Of a stretch of 64,000 nt of DNA, positions 1 to 14,100 are shown in pieces; the first letter of the stretch is position 1, and every line of letters begins with the position of its first letter. The stretch comes from Campylorhamphus procurvoides. Its lineage: Eukaryota > Chordata > Aves > Passeriformes > Dendrocolaptidae. The notes below the pieces were generated by a model. It saw only the letters and a list, made by a program, of their open reading frames with translations, did no database searches and was not told where the DNA came from. A program made the translations under genes and the position numbers. The stretch spans positions 682,001 through 746,000 of the forward strand of contig WBMV01007501.1 in assembly GCA_013396655.1 (NCBI GenBank), in the 5' to 3' direction.

Positions 1-514
1 GATCTGTGACCATGAGGACTTGAATTTATAGCCAGTTGATGAGACTTGCTCTGTCTCTATCTAAAAAGCGTCTGTGAAGTTCACTTTCAAACCGTGTCTC
101 ATGCTCCTTTAGAAAGCTGGCCCATCCAGAAGGGGACAGTCTGGTCTTTCTCTGAATAGAAATTCCAGCCCTGCTGGTGACCCCTCCATGCTGTCAATAC
201 AATTCCACATAGAGGAACTGCAGAAAGGATTTTGTTGTCTTTTCAAAGAAAAAAAAAGTATAAATTGCAGACAACACTCCCTTCTACCTTCACATAAAGA
301 AAACTATCTGCAAGATAGGCTATCAGATATTAAGAAGCATCAAAATTACAGATACAGACTGTAATATTAGTTTAATTCTGTGTAGCTGCATGCAGAATGA
401 CTTTATTTGGAATTCACTTTCCTGCTTTCATTTCCGGCACTCTCAACTCTCTATATATTTATACATAGAACTCAAAATGAACTTTGGACTGTAGATAATT
501 AAAACGTGAATAAG
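1..514. other. AT-rich non-coding flank
   Basis: No gene, repeat family or regulatory structure was recognised. Confidence 0.6.
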
Positions 515-1085
515 CATAGAATCATAGAATATGCTGAATTAAAGGGATCCATTAGGATCAACAATCCAACTCCTGGCCCTACACAGAAGACCCCCAGAAT
601 CACGCCATGTGCCTGAGAGCACTGTCCAAATCCTTCTTGAACTCTGGCAGTCTTGGTGCCGTCACCACTGCCCGGGGGAGCCTGTTCCAGTGCCCAACCA
701 CCCTCTGGGGGAAGAACATCTTTCAGATATCCTCCTCTGACACAACTCCAGGCCATTCCCTTGGGTCCTATCACTGGTCACACAGAGAAGAGATCAGTGC
801 CTGCCCCTCCTCTTCCCCTCATGAATAAGTTGTAACTGCAATGAGGTCTCCCCTCAGTCTCCTCTTCTCCAGGCTGAACAGACCGAGTGCCCTCAGCCCC
901 TCCTCATATGGCTTCCCCTCAAGGCCCTTCACCATCTTCATTGCCCTCCTTTGGACACTCTCTAAGAGCTTAATATCTTTTTTATATTGTGGTTCCCAAA
1001 ACTGCCCACAATATTCCAGGTGCAGCCACCCCAGTGCAGAGCAGAGCGGCATGACTAGTGATGATGTGCCTGATAGACCCCCTGT
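515..1085 (-). mobile_element. CR1 LINE 3' end fragment (ORF2 C-terminus, 3' UTR and tail)
   Basis: The plus strand begins with the inverted CR1 tail (ATAGAATCATAGAAT). It is followed by the reverse complement of the CR1 3' region (TCCAACTCCTGGCCCTACAC, ATGTGCCTGAGAGCACTGTC). On the minus strand, 819-1094 encodes the C-terminal end of the CR1 reverse transcriptase protein, with the hallmark stretches [19 protein letters not shown] and [18 protein letters not shown]. It is 5'-truncated, as most CR1 copies are, and carries no complete RT domain, so it is dead. Confidence 0.93.
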
Positions 1086-4000
1086 CTGCTGCATCTCCAG
1101 CAGTGAGACTGGTTTACATCCTAAGCTAGAGACAATTTTCTAATACAACCTGGTGACAAACTCATTACTTTGGTCCCAGAGCAAAAACCTTTCAGGACAA
1201 CTTAGGTAGAAGAACTCATTCCATTCAAAGTGCTTTGCAACATATAATAGAAGAAAAATTAAAATTTGGGGGGATTTGTGGTGCAACAAGAATTTACAAA
1301 CAGAATGGTGATAGGAGATGTAGCTGAAGGTGCCTTTCCTTTTTAACCTGCCTGAGAGGTGGTGATTGCTTGGATACCAGTCACCATATGGCAGCAACCT
1401 CATCCTCACCAGCACTTTTTTTGTCATTCCACCAGAAGATGATGATCGATTGCTCTCTTCACATGTGGACTTTGTAATAATGATTTATCTTTTTCCTCAG
1501 AAAGCTGAATTACTGGCCTGAGATTTTTCTGTGAATTCCTTAGGGCCACATTGAAAGACGCATATATTTATCTGAGAGAGCGTGGGATGTCCTCGTGGTT
1601 GCAACATAGGGCAAAGAAGGGTCCTCAAGAGTGCGAATGGGTATGGGGCAATAAGCACCAGAAGCATCTGGACAGTTTTGGACATTCAAAAATTAAAATA
1701 ATGATTAAAAGATGGTTTAGCTGACAAAAAAATAGGCTGTCAATCATCATAAAATCTTCTTCTATGTATTTGAGAGACAAACAATGTCATCACATCACAG
1801 AAAATTGGAGAATTTAAAATGCGAGAGTAAAAGGGAGAAACAATTGACAGAAAGCTCATGTTTACATGGTGCAAGACAATATTAATGCATCATGGATATC
1901 GAGATAACTCTCTGTGCATGAAAAATACAGAAGACCAAGGGGCCTATGTTTTTTTTATGGGAGGGTGACATTGGTTATGCAACTTAGACCTAGGAAGTGG
2001 TATGGGGTTGGTTTTGGCTTCTTTGACATGGTTTTGGATAAGATTTTGGCATGTGGGCTTAAACAGAGCTCAGATTGCAAACTTCAAAAATTCATCACTT
2101 TTAGTGGCTTGCAAAAGAGGTCCAAAACCAAAATCCTGTGAGATAACTGATGTTTGAAGAAACGCCGCAATTAAAAATGAAATAGGGAACATGAAGTAGC
2201 TATTGGAAAATGTGGTTCATTTTATAATATGATTGAATAATAGAACAAACACTTATGAACCCGCAACTAAGCCTGAAAGTGTGAGACCAGGTTTTAGATA
2301 GAAATAATACACTGCCAACTATTTCAGAAATAAGTGAAGTGCTGTAATTGGTGAGGTCCTGAAATGCGTGTGCTGCCAGTTTTTAAATGCACTAGACAAA
2401 CTTGAATTTGTATTTGTTTTGACTCAGTCCCCTGAAATAAATTTGGATCAGATATTTAAAATCCAATTATGCTATCTGCCATATTTCAAATGCTAAAATA
2501 AACCCCCCAAAAGGAAATAAGGTCGCCTTACTGCTTTCAAGTGGGTATTAGTGCTGGGAACAGCTGAAGAACACTATCATCTTGGCATCCTCTTGGTTAA
2601 CACCATGGTTTCACTTCACATTTGACTCCCACTAAAGCAATGGTATATTGGAAAAAAACACAGGAACTTCTTTCTCCCCAGTAAAAATATACATGATGCT
2701 CATTAAAACCCAAACAGGTTGCCAGAGCACCCACGTGCTTTATGGTTTCTGAGTGAAAACTTCTCAAGCATTTGAATTTGAAAAAAACAAATTCCATTTT
2801 TTTTTCTTTTTTCACTAGTGGAACTCAAGAAAAACCAAAGGACTGGGACAAATTTTCCACAGTAAGCCAATTGTCCCCTAGCTTGAAGTAGAACAAAACT
2901 CACCATGTACATTACTTCCTTTTTGGAACCAATGTTTCTCACTTTGATATGCAGTTATTACTGGAAATAGAAAAACACAGCAAACAAAAAGCAGGTGTTT
3001 TATTCCTTTCCTCTCTTTCTTTCAGCTCTGAGGAATTCAGTGATGGTCCTCAGGAGCTTTTGACCATAGGTGTGAAAAGAACAATAGGGAATGCACTCTA
3101 AAACCAGCCAGACAGACACCGAAGTGCAGCTCCCAAAGGTGCATCACACCTATTGCACTCCGCTGGTTTGGCAGGGAGATCTGGAAGAGCTCCGGGGTCT
3201 GAGACAATGAGCAATTCTGTTTCTCCTTCCCAGTGTACTTGAGAGTATTTTGCTGTCATGTGAGCGTCTATCTCATGTAAAAATCTCTCATGAAAATCTC
3301 ATATGAAAAATCATTTTCCTTGTGATGAAAAAAATACTGATGGCTAATTCAGTGTATGAATTGTAGAGCTTTCACTCAGACTAAGAGGAGCTCTTGGTAT
3401 TTTACTGCACTGGATTGATTGCTTCAGCTTTCCCTGATTTCTGTACTGTCAGTGGAAGAAAGGATTTTAAAAAATTTAAATTGATAGTTTCCTTTAACTT
3501 GGGCTCAGCAAAAGTATCATGTCGTAGCAGCAATTTGCCAGTTCTCATAATCGTCTGTAGTAGCATTGTTGAAAGTCTGGAAAAATGTGGGATATCTCTG
3601 GATTTAAGCAATTTTATAAAATTTGGACCCATCTGTCCTCATCTCAGCTGCTGTTTGCTTTCCTCACTTGGCTTTGTAACAATCTTTCTGTGGATGGAGC
3701 CCCAGGCTGAAAGCACCCTGTTTGGTTGAGGTCCTACCCTACCCTCTATGTAAATAATGATCTCACCACAAGGTCTCCTATAGTTTATTTGGCGGGAGTG
3801 AAATTCTCCCACTTTCTTTTGACTAACAGTCTGAAATGTTTTCTTTCATGTATCTGCTCGCGCTGACAGATTTGTCCCTAGCTCCTGCATCCTACCTGCT
3901 CCAATCTGGGCTGTGTCCATTAGCCATACTCTGTGTCTGGGCTGTAAAATTTCTTTCTTTTCCTGGCATTTCTAATAAGGCACTTCCTCAGCTCCAAGAA

Positions 4001-4983
4001 ATCTGCTTACTCTGTCCCAGGCTTGAAGAGACCTGTGGGCCCAACTTCCTTTTGGCTGCCAATCTTCCTGCTGCAACTCTTTCTGCTTTCCTCTTTCTTT
4101 TTTGCTCCTGTGGGGCTTTTAAGTCCTGTACAGCTGGAGTCTTAAATGTCAATCAAGAGGCCACTGTCAGTATTATTTCCTACCTGAAACATCATTGTTC
4201 TTTTTGTCTGCCCTATTCAGGACACCGTAGGCTGTAATGTAGGAAGCAAATACCTTTCCTAGTGTATTTCTAAAAGTTGAAATAAATAGTGAAAACGAGA
4301 TTGGAAATATTGTCCCCATCTTCCAGACTTTCCACTTTGGAATGATAAATTTTTTCTTGTGTTCATTCCATAAGGAATCTTGGCAGATTTTCTGCAGCCT
4401 TCTTCCACTGCCTTGCAATTAAATGCTTGAACATTGGTCACCTGAGACCTGTGCCACTCACACTGCTGTCCCAGCTGCTGCAACACTTCTTTCATGTCAT
4501 CTCCATTCCTATACCAGCAGTCTTTCTCCTAAAGAAATTATTCTGCAAACTCAGTGTTAGTCCCTCTGAAACCCAATGACTCCAGAAGTACATTTACTTG
4601 AACCTTTTGTACGTAAGGACCAGCCTTATGGCATGTTTTGCTACATTTTTTAGTTATGAATAGACATACAACAAAAACAATGCACCAGTACTGGCAGCCT
4701 GTAAGCCCAGATAGCCCCCCTTATGCTACCACTTCCTTCCAGATTTTTGTCATTGTTGGACACAAGAATGAGAGCATGTTGTCTTGTCATTTGACTTTCC
4801 ACATCTCTTGTGACAGTAATTTTCATCTGTCCCACATCTGAATGTGTGGGTTGGCATACTGCTAATTTTATGCAAAATTTGAAAATTCCTCAAAGTAATT
4901 TCATTCCCTTTGGAGCTGAGCCAATGAAGCCTCATGCCCATCCTGAGTGCTCAGATCATTTTCTTCCCTTTTTTAGAATGGGC
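1086..4983. other. Non-coding sequence between CR1 and the purine tract
   Basis: AT-rich unique-looking sequence. The longest frames (3394-3729 and 3836-4237, plus) have no recognisable domain, lack exon context and fit chance expectation. Confidence 0.6.
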
Positions 4984-5108
4984 AGAGGAAGGAAGGAAGG
5001 AAGAAAGGAAGGAGGGAAGGAAGGGAAGGAGGGAGGGAGGAAGGAAGGAAGGAAGGAAGGAAGGAAGGGAGGGAGGGAGGGAGGGAGAGAAGGAGGAAGG
5101 GAGGGGGG
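4984..5108 (+). repeat. Homopurine (GGAA)n/(GGGA)n tract
   Basis: 125 bases of uninterrupted purine, mainly GGAA and GGGA units. Five G3 runs with single-A loops at 5067-5085 form a very strong G-quadruplex motif. The 149-codon frame crossing it (4810-5259) is a low-complexity artefact. Confidence 0.95.
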
Positions 5109-8100
5109 TTTAATCAAACTGTACAGTAACACAATGCAAGCAATAATTCTTTTGGATATTGATCTTTTTCTGACAATTTTAACTAAGCAACAGTCAGACC
5201 CAGCTAGGTGGCTACACTCAGATGTTTTGAAGGGATGTTCAATCTCTTACCTTTTGTGAAGAGTGAAGGAGTTTTCTACAAAGACTTGACCAGACTTATC
5301 TGCCTAGATGGTGTGAAGTGAACATGCCTGATTTTAAAGGAAGGGCATAAATTTCACAGATTTAAGAATTTCAAAGCTTTAGTGAAACCTGCTGCATAGA
5401 AGTACCTATGCTATACAAATGCATTTCCTACTTTTCTATTTTTCAAGCTTACTTTACTTCAAATACCTAGAAGTAGCAATTCCCATGGTCCCAAACTTAT
5501 TTTAATATTGATACTATTTTTACCCAGACAAAAGTGAAGGCTCTTTCTGATCATTAAGAGGAATAAAAAAATATTGACACACATATAAAGCCTCAGAGCT
5601 TTCCAGTAACATTAAATCATACACTTAATAAACTGGTGATTTCTCCCAGCTGACTTCATTATCTGAGTGAGGACTGCCTTACCTGAGCAACTAACCAGAA
5701 GCATTATTAATAAAAATCAGAGTTTCTGAACTTCTGACTTACCTTTTTCTGGAGTTCTTAGGATATACCAAAAATGTGAATTTCCACAGCTCTATTGCAT
5801 CATCACCTGGGCGTTTTACTGCATCCATCTCATGAAAGGATGCTGACACAGACAAAATGCAAGTGACTTGTCTGGTAACAGTGAAATAATTTTTTTGTAG
5901 TATGAGTACATTTAATTTATTCCACTAGGAGAAAAATAATTAATCACATTCTTAAAGTAATTGCTAACTTTAAAGGGGATATTTTTATGTTTGCACTTGA
6001 ATGGTTACCTGAGTTGTTAGCCAGGTGAGGCTTCCACCCCATAAATCCCTTGGGAGAAGGGCCTACAGTGTTCTTGCCTTGCACTCACCCTTTGCACTGT
6101 GGGAGAGATCCACAAGGGATCTATCAGGAATGCTGTGTGCTGTAAACACGGCCAGTGCTCTCAGCATGGCTCATGGCCCTCATTCTAGGGATTGAAACAA
6201 AATATTTCTTCATCACTTCTGAATTTTAGAGCAAATGCAGAACAAGCCCATGGTCTCTCCAAACCTCAGACAATTTACTTTGGCTACCAATACACCCACA
6301 GAAAGAGTTTTGTGATTTATATATTTATCCTTTCCTTACTTAGTATTGATTCTAAATAAAGAAGAAACCATGCTTGACGGGAAACCTATGAGTAAGGACA
6401 TATGAATTAAAGAGTTTGTTTTATCTACCCACTTTCCTTCTACTGCTGCCAAAGAAAGTTTTCCTCTTTGTAGTGAAAGTAATGTTGCTCTGCATATGAT
6501 CACTATGATATAGATTAAGTAGAAGCTTTTTTTTACACATACTGAGTATGGAGAAACTGTTAAATTATTATTCCTGCTCCATTATTCATATTCCATTAAT
6601 CTTATCAAAGCTACCCAACAAGGGACATGTACTGACAAGCATTCATAAAATTCACCTTTCTTATTGGCCTATCACTATAATTTGTCATTTTATACATCTA
6701 ATTTAAGTTTAAGTCTGACAGATCTTATGTCTGAAGCAGAAACAAAATGGAGATACTTCTGTGACAGCAAGTATCATGGAGTAAGTTAATCTGAATTGAC
6801 AACACTGTTACATTTCTAAAGTTATAGTAATTTTATTTTGCATTTGTATGATTCTATCAGGGATAAATGTAGCCATTTTTCCTCAATGGATAAGTTTAAA
6901 ATAATATTTTTGTTATGTCTGTGGAGAACTATAATAACCTTGAACCAGCACTCCAGATGCAGGTTGCACTATATAATTAGGTACCCTAGATAAACATTAC
7001 TGTAGAAGTTAGAACTGAATGAACTTTTAAAGAATGGAAAGAAAGGGAATTATGATCCAGTGGTAAGAATACACTTCAGGCAATGGTCATGTAGCAGTGT
7101 TTTCCTGATGATAGTTTTACCCATTTGTTTTAGTAAATAAGCAAATACACTTGGAAGTAGAATTAAATTCTCTCTCTTTTTTCCTTTTTTTTTAATTGCA
7201 TCCTTACACCTTGTTTTCAAATTTCAACACAATGCATATCACTGCACAATGAGATGAAAAAGCTGTTCAGTTCCTAAGCACTTGCGTGCACCCAGTTCTT
7301 ACCTTTCTTAGAAATTGCACAGTTTAGTTTCATTGGTATCATTTCAACTTTTGCCACTATTGTTCTTCATAGACATGGCCATCAGGTATGTGTTGGACCT
7401 GATGATATGGTTAATGGGAATAAAAATAAAAATAACCCATGGAGAAAAGAGACCACCACAGGAAGATGGTAACAGGATGCAGAACTAGTGATACATTTTG
7501 TACGTGCCAAGTTATCTCCTCTCCATCCAGGAATATGAAATACGGGTGGCTGCTTCTCCACCACTGTGTCTTTGGAGTCCTTGTGATAAACTCATCTAGG
7601 CAACAGAGGTGAATATGATGTGATGTTGCTTCATGCAAGTGAAAAGGTCACATTGGCATTATGGCCAAAATCTCTGCTGAAATCTCCCCTGCAAATTTCC
7701 AAATGTTTGGTAGGAGGCCCAGTGGTTAAACTCTCTGTGAGAGACCTACGATGCTCAGATGTCCTTCCGTGTGTCTGGCCCAAGTAAAGAGGCAATTTTT
7801 TACTCCCTAGTGTGAGTCTATAAATTTGAAACAATTTAAGAACCAACTGATTATTTCCTCCTATGCCAAAATAAAGGTGCCTTAATGACAGCTCTGAACT
7901 GGCTTGTCATGGTGATAATAAAGGCTTCACTTGTAGTAATGAAGGGCATCTACTCCTCACCAGTGCTCATATTCTACATAGCATTTCCCTTAGTCATGCC
8001 TTCATTTTGGTTCTTAGAAAGTGGCCCTTACCTAAATTGAACATGAAGAAAATGGGTGCCTGCAACCAAAATAAGACTGTAAAAGGAGAAAAACGTGAAA

Positions 8101-11100
8101 GTTAAACAAAAAGGGCAAGGGGGAAAGGGGGAGGACAATGCTTAGACAGTGCCAGAAGTATTCTTACTAAACTTGAGCAGCATGTATGAGAGGATTTGTG
8201 AAGCATGAACTTCAAGTTTGACTACTCTGAACTTTCATGGGAGAGCTGGTCTGTGGCATAAATCTGGGAGTGACAAATACTCAGTTCAATTTTGGTGTAT
8301 GTTTAAGGATGGATATTTAAGTTAGTTACCACAGTGTTAAAGCATGTACTAGTTCAGTCATGACATGGATTGGCCTACAAATTACCATGGGACGCTAAAC
8401 TAATTAAATAAAAATGGTGTGTTTACAGTTGAGCGTCATTTTGAGATCTTTTCCCAGAAAAACAATGAAGTTAGGAGCACAGCACACAGCTGGGAGCAGT
8501 CACCTGCCTTTCACAAAAACTTAAATAGCTTACCCAGCCAACATCAGATAGATACACACAAAAGTAAGTACTTCAGCTGTAGAAATGACTACAGGCATCA
8601 GCAAAGCCAAGTTGTTGCTTTCACTTTCATGTACAATAAGTAGCCTGTGTAATCTAACATCTCCAAGGTACCCCACAATGCTGGCTTTCTTGTTTTCTTT
8701 TTTGCCCTTTTGTTCTATCCCCCTACTCAGATTACTTGGAAATGGACCCCTGAACCCTGATGTATACGGTCCTTGCTTGATGGTATATAAAGGTTTTCTG
8801 AAATTATTTCTATTTTTTCTCTTGGAGTGCAATTGCCATCCATCAGGGCCCAAATTTGCTTTAAATCCTATCACGCTTCTGGCAGGAGAAACAGAAAAAA
8901 AAAATTCATGGATTTCCAGAGTCTTTCTGCAGTAACAAGAGCCTTTAATGTTCATTCCATCTGTAACCCTGTGCCTCTCTGAGTCATGATTCCCTTCAAA
9001 GGAGGTGATAAAATGAAAAGTATAGAAATTGCCTTTAGATCAAAAAATAACCTGACAATCTTTATTTCTCCTGTGGGAAATCCCTCATTTTCTATACAGG
9101 CTCATCTGTAAAAATAAACTATGGTGACATTTAAATACTCTTCCTTAGTAATTATGTTTCACTTTACAGTTTTGTAATTAGTTGTTGCTTCTAATATGCA
9201 GTGGCTGCAAAACTCTACATGCTCATAACTCACTGTTGGGGTCTTGAGATGGGATGTTTCTTCATGTGGAGAGGAATCAGAAGTGCTTCTGTCTTTCTAA
9301 ATCATAGGTTTGGTGAATGCGAAACAGCAATTTGTCAGTGACTGGAATAGTACAGCCTGAAGGTAAGCTGCAGAGAAGGTAACCTGGAAAATGCAATTTA
9401 CATGTGTGTTCAATAAACATGCTTCATAACTTTTTAATAGACACTCCAAATATCCACACTACAAATGGTTGGTGTATAAGTAACTACAGGGCAAGAAGTG
9501 AAGTCTTGGCAAAGACTTGGAAATGGTTACACAGTGGAAGTCTGTTCCTTAGCTCAGAAAATGAATGAATTGTGGTGTAAAGCCAGGGGTTGTTTCTGGG
9601 ACAGGGGGTATCTCAAGCACTGATGACCTGCAGGAGGAAGCAGGCAGTCACCTAATTAAAGCCAGCAGATGACTAAGTTGTTTTCAGTGATAAAAACTAT
9701 GAAGGCTTGTGAGGTGCTAGATGGATTTATACATACTGGACATTTCCCACATGATTAACTTGTGCAAATACATTGCTGTCAATGTGCTTTAAACAGAAAC
9801 ACCTTCATCTATAAATATATAGGACCCAGAAAATGCTGGAAATTTTTATGGAAAATCTCAAGGACATTGTGACATCCTCCTTGATTATCTGAAGAGGAAA
9901 CCTGTGCCTTTACAGCTCAAGATCAAAAACCAGAATGAATGCCCATGTGCCTGAAAGATCAGGATCACACCTGGGTCTCTTGCACAAGAGTGCATCCTCA
10001 GCAGCAGAGCTGGAAGGAAATGCCTGGTGTGACAGAGGGATACCCTGTGCTGCTGGCTGCTGGCATGCCCTGCACCACCCGGGCTCACCCACGGCATCCC
10101 CACAACAGCACCAGAAGTGTAATCCTTGTGGCAAACAGAGAAACCCGAAGAGCCACAGTGTTTGCCTGCAACTTCACTGTGCAAGTCATGACACCACAGA
10201 AAGGTCAAGCAAACTGGGTGTCCATTTGGCTGCCTGCCTACTCGCTCAGGTAGAGAACCATCACCCTAGCCTCAGACTTCAAGACCACATTTAGCCAGTG
10301 TCAACGGGAAACAGACTCTGACAGAGGCTATATATAGGTGTGTACTCAGAAATGGAGTGTACTTTTGGAGGGTGAGTTCAAGGAACCAGGATAAAAGTTT
10401 CCACCAAGCTAGGAGGAAATGGGGAAGCCTTCAAACTGCTCTGAGTCAGGTCTTCAGGGAAGCCTTGGGGATGCAGCCTGCCTGGACGCTCACCTCACTT
10501 TTCCCTCTCTCTTGTTGCTGTCAGAAGAAGGTTTTCCTCCACAAGTGGTGGCCTTGGAGCAGAGGGCTCTGTCCTAGTTCTGGCAGAGCCACTGGGGTGA
10601 CAGGGTGCCCAAGTCAAGCACCGGGCTCTGCTGCCCACAGAATCCTCCAGCGCATCACGCTCCTGGTGCCACTCCTTTCCCCACAGCCTTTTCACTACCA
10701 ACCCTCTTGGTATGACCACCCATCTCCTTTTCACCGCTCAATGATCTATTTCACAGGAATTTCCATTTCACAGATTTCCAGTTTGTATTGTGTCGTCTGC
10801 CTCTGGGATTTCACTCCACTGGCAGTGCAGGGCACTTATTAAAGAAATCTTTGCTAAATCCTTCTCTGCCATTCTCTTGAAAAGTAGCAGAATGTGAAAT
10901 TTAAACCTCTGTTTAAACTTCGTAAGTATAAGGTTTCAACAGCAGTAAAGCATCAAGAACATCTGAAATCGCTGAAGAAGTTAAAGAAAACAGACAGGAC
11001 TTGTTTTCCTTCGTAGATACCAATACGTTTTCATTTACTTCTTTCTATTAACTGGGTTTCCTTGACTGTGTCCACAGCGATCTCAATTGTAATTATGTAG

Positions 11101-14100
11101 CAGTTAACCTGTTCCCCATGCCTAACACAACCCATAATTAGTTGTCTCCTGTCCACAGTTTATGACTCAACTCCATGTGGTTTTTCTATATCAAAGGCTT
11201 GGTTACCAGATTTTTTTTTTCTCTACCACAGTACTTGTGCCTGCACTGGAAGAGGGCAGCAAAACCTGAGCACATCTGTTTTGTTTGAGGACAAAACCAC
11301 CAGAAAACCAGACGTTTTATGAAGATCTTCCTTGGGTGCTTTCCAAATACTACACAATCTTGTAGGAGAAACTGTTTTCTTGAGGAATGACCCTTATATT
11401 TATATATTCAAGTCGTCACTTGGGCATAAGAGTAAAACCTTCCCAAACCAAATGCTACCTTTGTGCCTTATCTGGAGGCAAGGGAGACAGAAATACACAT
11501 CTTGGGATGGGCTATTCTTCTTCAATGACAGGCAAGAATTTTATATAATGAATTCATAAACCTCTACATTAATTATGTTTCATTATCTCTAAGGGCTCCT
11601 CATGCGGATGGATAAGATCATTCCACGTGAGAAAACAGATTACTTTGATAAATAGATAACTTTGCTGAATGAGAATGAGCATTTTAATAAATGTTTATGC
11701 AAGTTTTCCATTTTGATTAATTTTTCAGTGACACATGGGCAGAAGAAACATGCAGAAAACAAAGAGGTTCATTTAGACTGATAAAAGAATACAGCCAAGT
11801 TAGAAGAGAACAATTAAAGGAGCTGACCTAAATGTTAGCTCCATGGTCTGTATATGAAGGCAAGCTTTCTGACCACCCTGGGTACTCAGCCCAGCTGCTG
11901 CACTAGAGAAGTGGTTGTAGCAGAGGAGCAGTGTCATAGGCACTGAGTTATGTCCTCTCCACCAGACTGGAACAGATACCGCTGGGAAAGTTTCGCTTTG
12001 TTTATCTTTGCAGGAGGGACGTATTTGCCCTTGTTAAATCACAGCTGGAGACATTATCTCGAAGCTGTTATGTAGCCATTCCTGAGTGGTACTCATTAAC
12101 AAGGCTTGTGGCTAAAGGAACAGAGCAGTTATAAAGCTCCAATATCAGATAAGAAAGAAAAGTGCTCTGGGAAGGACTTTTTTTTTCCTCCCCAAATGAG
12201 TTGGCAGTTTCTCGGAGATTTGTTTGTTGAAGTCTCACATTTGACCATCAAGGCTGTGTGTTTTTGTTGAAGGAGATGATAAGCAAAGTCTGGTGTATGC
12301 CTTCTATGCTTTTACAGAATGGGCAGTCTGTCTTTCCCAGATTTTCCGTTTCTTGAGTACAGTTTTACTGGCAAGAGCGCAATGAATACAAAGTCTCTTG
12401 TATAATTTTCCTGGCAGCAAGGAATAAATGATGTACTAATGCTTTGGCTCTTGAAGGTTTATTAATTAACACGCATGAATAACTGGATTGTAGTTGAGTA
12501 GAAGAGGAAAATACCACAGCAGATGATTCAGTTAATGTGGCCCAAATTATTTTGCCCCAAAATATTTATAAAAAGTTGGACCCCGTTGAACTTTATGTGA
12601 GTTTAACCAGATCTTAGTAGCACCAGAGAGCTCTGTCTTCCAGCTTCTAGCTATGCTTCAGCGGGACCCACTCAGAAGCAGTGGTCCAGAGGGGAGGAGT
12701 TGTTCAAGTGCAAAATCTACTGCACATTTCAGATCCCTTGGCAATGAGGGAGGGAGTGAGATAGCACACTAACCAGTCTTGCATCAAAGTTTATAGTAAC
12801 CAGAAGGACAGATCCTTTGAGTTGGGCCTGTGGTCAGGTTCTGACAGAAAACTGCAGGGAAACTGCTGAGAGCTGCACTTTAACAGAATGAGCAGCAGAA
12901 AAATTAGCCATGATTCTCATTTCTCTTGAAGAAGCTACTGCTATTTTTCAGTTGGTTTTAATATCTGTTTTAATAATATCATACTGTTGCTTTTATATTT
13001 AAAATCTGAAATGAGGGATTACTGATGCTCCAGCTTTTCCTGTCTCAGGAAAAAGGGGTATTTACTGTCGTACTCTCTGGATAGCATGCAAGGCATCCAT
13101 GTGTACACAAAGGCTTTTCACAGGATAAAACAGAAAGGGGGCTTCATGTAGAAATTTAGCTACTATGACTTTTAAAGAAGTATCTAGCGGTGCCTGTTTC
13201 CTGGTTAGCAAAATTTAAAGTAGGACTTTCCATTAAAGTAACAAGAGCAGGAATTCAGATATTATTACATACGGTTTTAGATCAGCCTCTAATGTCTACT
13301 ATATTGATTCCTACTGGCTAAAAGAAATGTTATTTATATCAAGGGGAAAACCTGTGGCAAATCAGACATGGTTTTTAGATCTTTGTTCCAAGGGAGTGTT
13401 TTTCTTAGGTTTTCTATTTGTTAGATCATCAGATATTTTGCAAACTAAACAAAGCCAAACAAAACCCAGGACTCATAATTTTTTGTTTGGAAAAGGCTAA
13501 GAAATCAAGAAAAGGCCAAGAAATGGTAAGAAAACATTTCAGGCCTAAATGCAATCAGAAGACATAAATTACTGGTAGTTCATGGATTTTTAAAGTAGAG
13601 GAACAAGAATAAGACTAATACATTACAAATTAAAAAGACATATTAACATAAGAGATGATGGGTTGTAGAATTAAGACTCTAGCAGGTATACTTTCACTAA
13701 ATTTGCTGTGAGCTTGGGGGATGTATTTGTTGTCTTTTGAGTCCTTTGCAGATGGCATTTGACCACAGCTTTGGATTTTATTCCTTTGCAGTCCTGGAAA
13801 CAAAAGGCAAGGTACAACTTGAGTTCATACGCATGCACTGCATACCAAACCTAAGTTCCCCTGGGATGGAGATCCTCGCATGTGCGTTAGACAGAAGAAT
13901 TTTGTTTTGAAAGCCTTCTGAGGCATCTCTTTTACTTCATGGACAACTTAGGCACTTAAGAATTGCTTTTTTAAGTACTAAAGTTATAACACAATTTGCA
14001 GGGTTCCTGGTTGTGCAGGATGGATCTTACCTAGTGTTTTCCCACTTACAAAGAGTACTGCTAAGTCTTTGAATGTTTGTGAGCTAGGTTAACCACAGGA

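Noticed and set aside
4810..5259. 149-codon open frame rich in Gly-Arg-Lys-Glu repeats
   Set aside because: It is produced by reading through the GGAA/GGGA homopurine tract; low complexity only.
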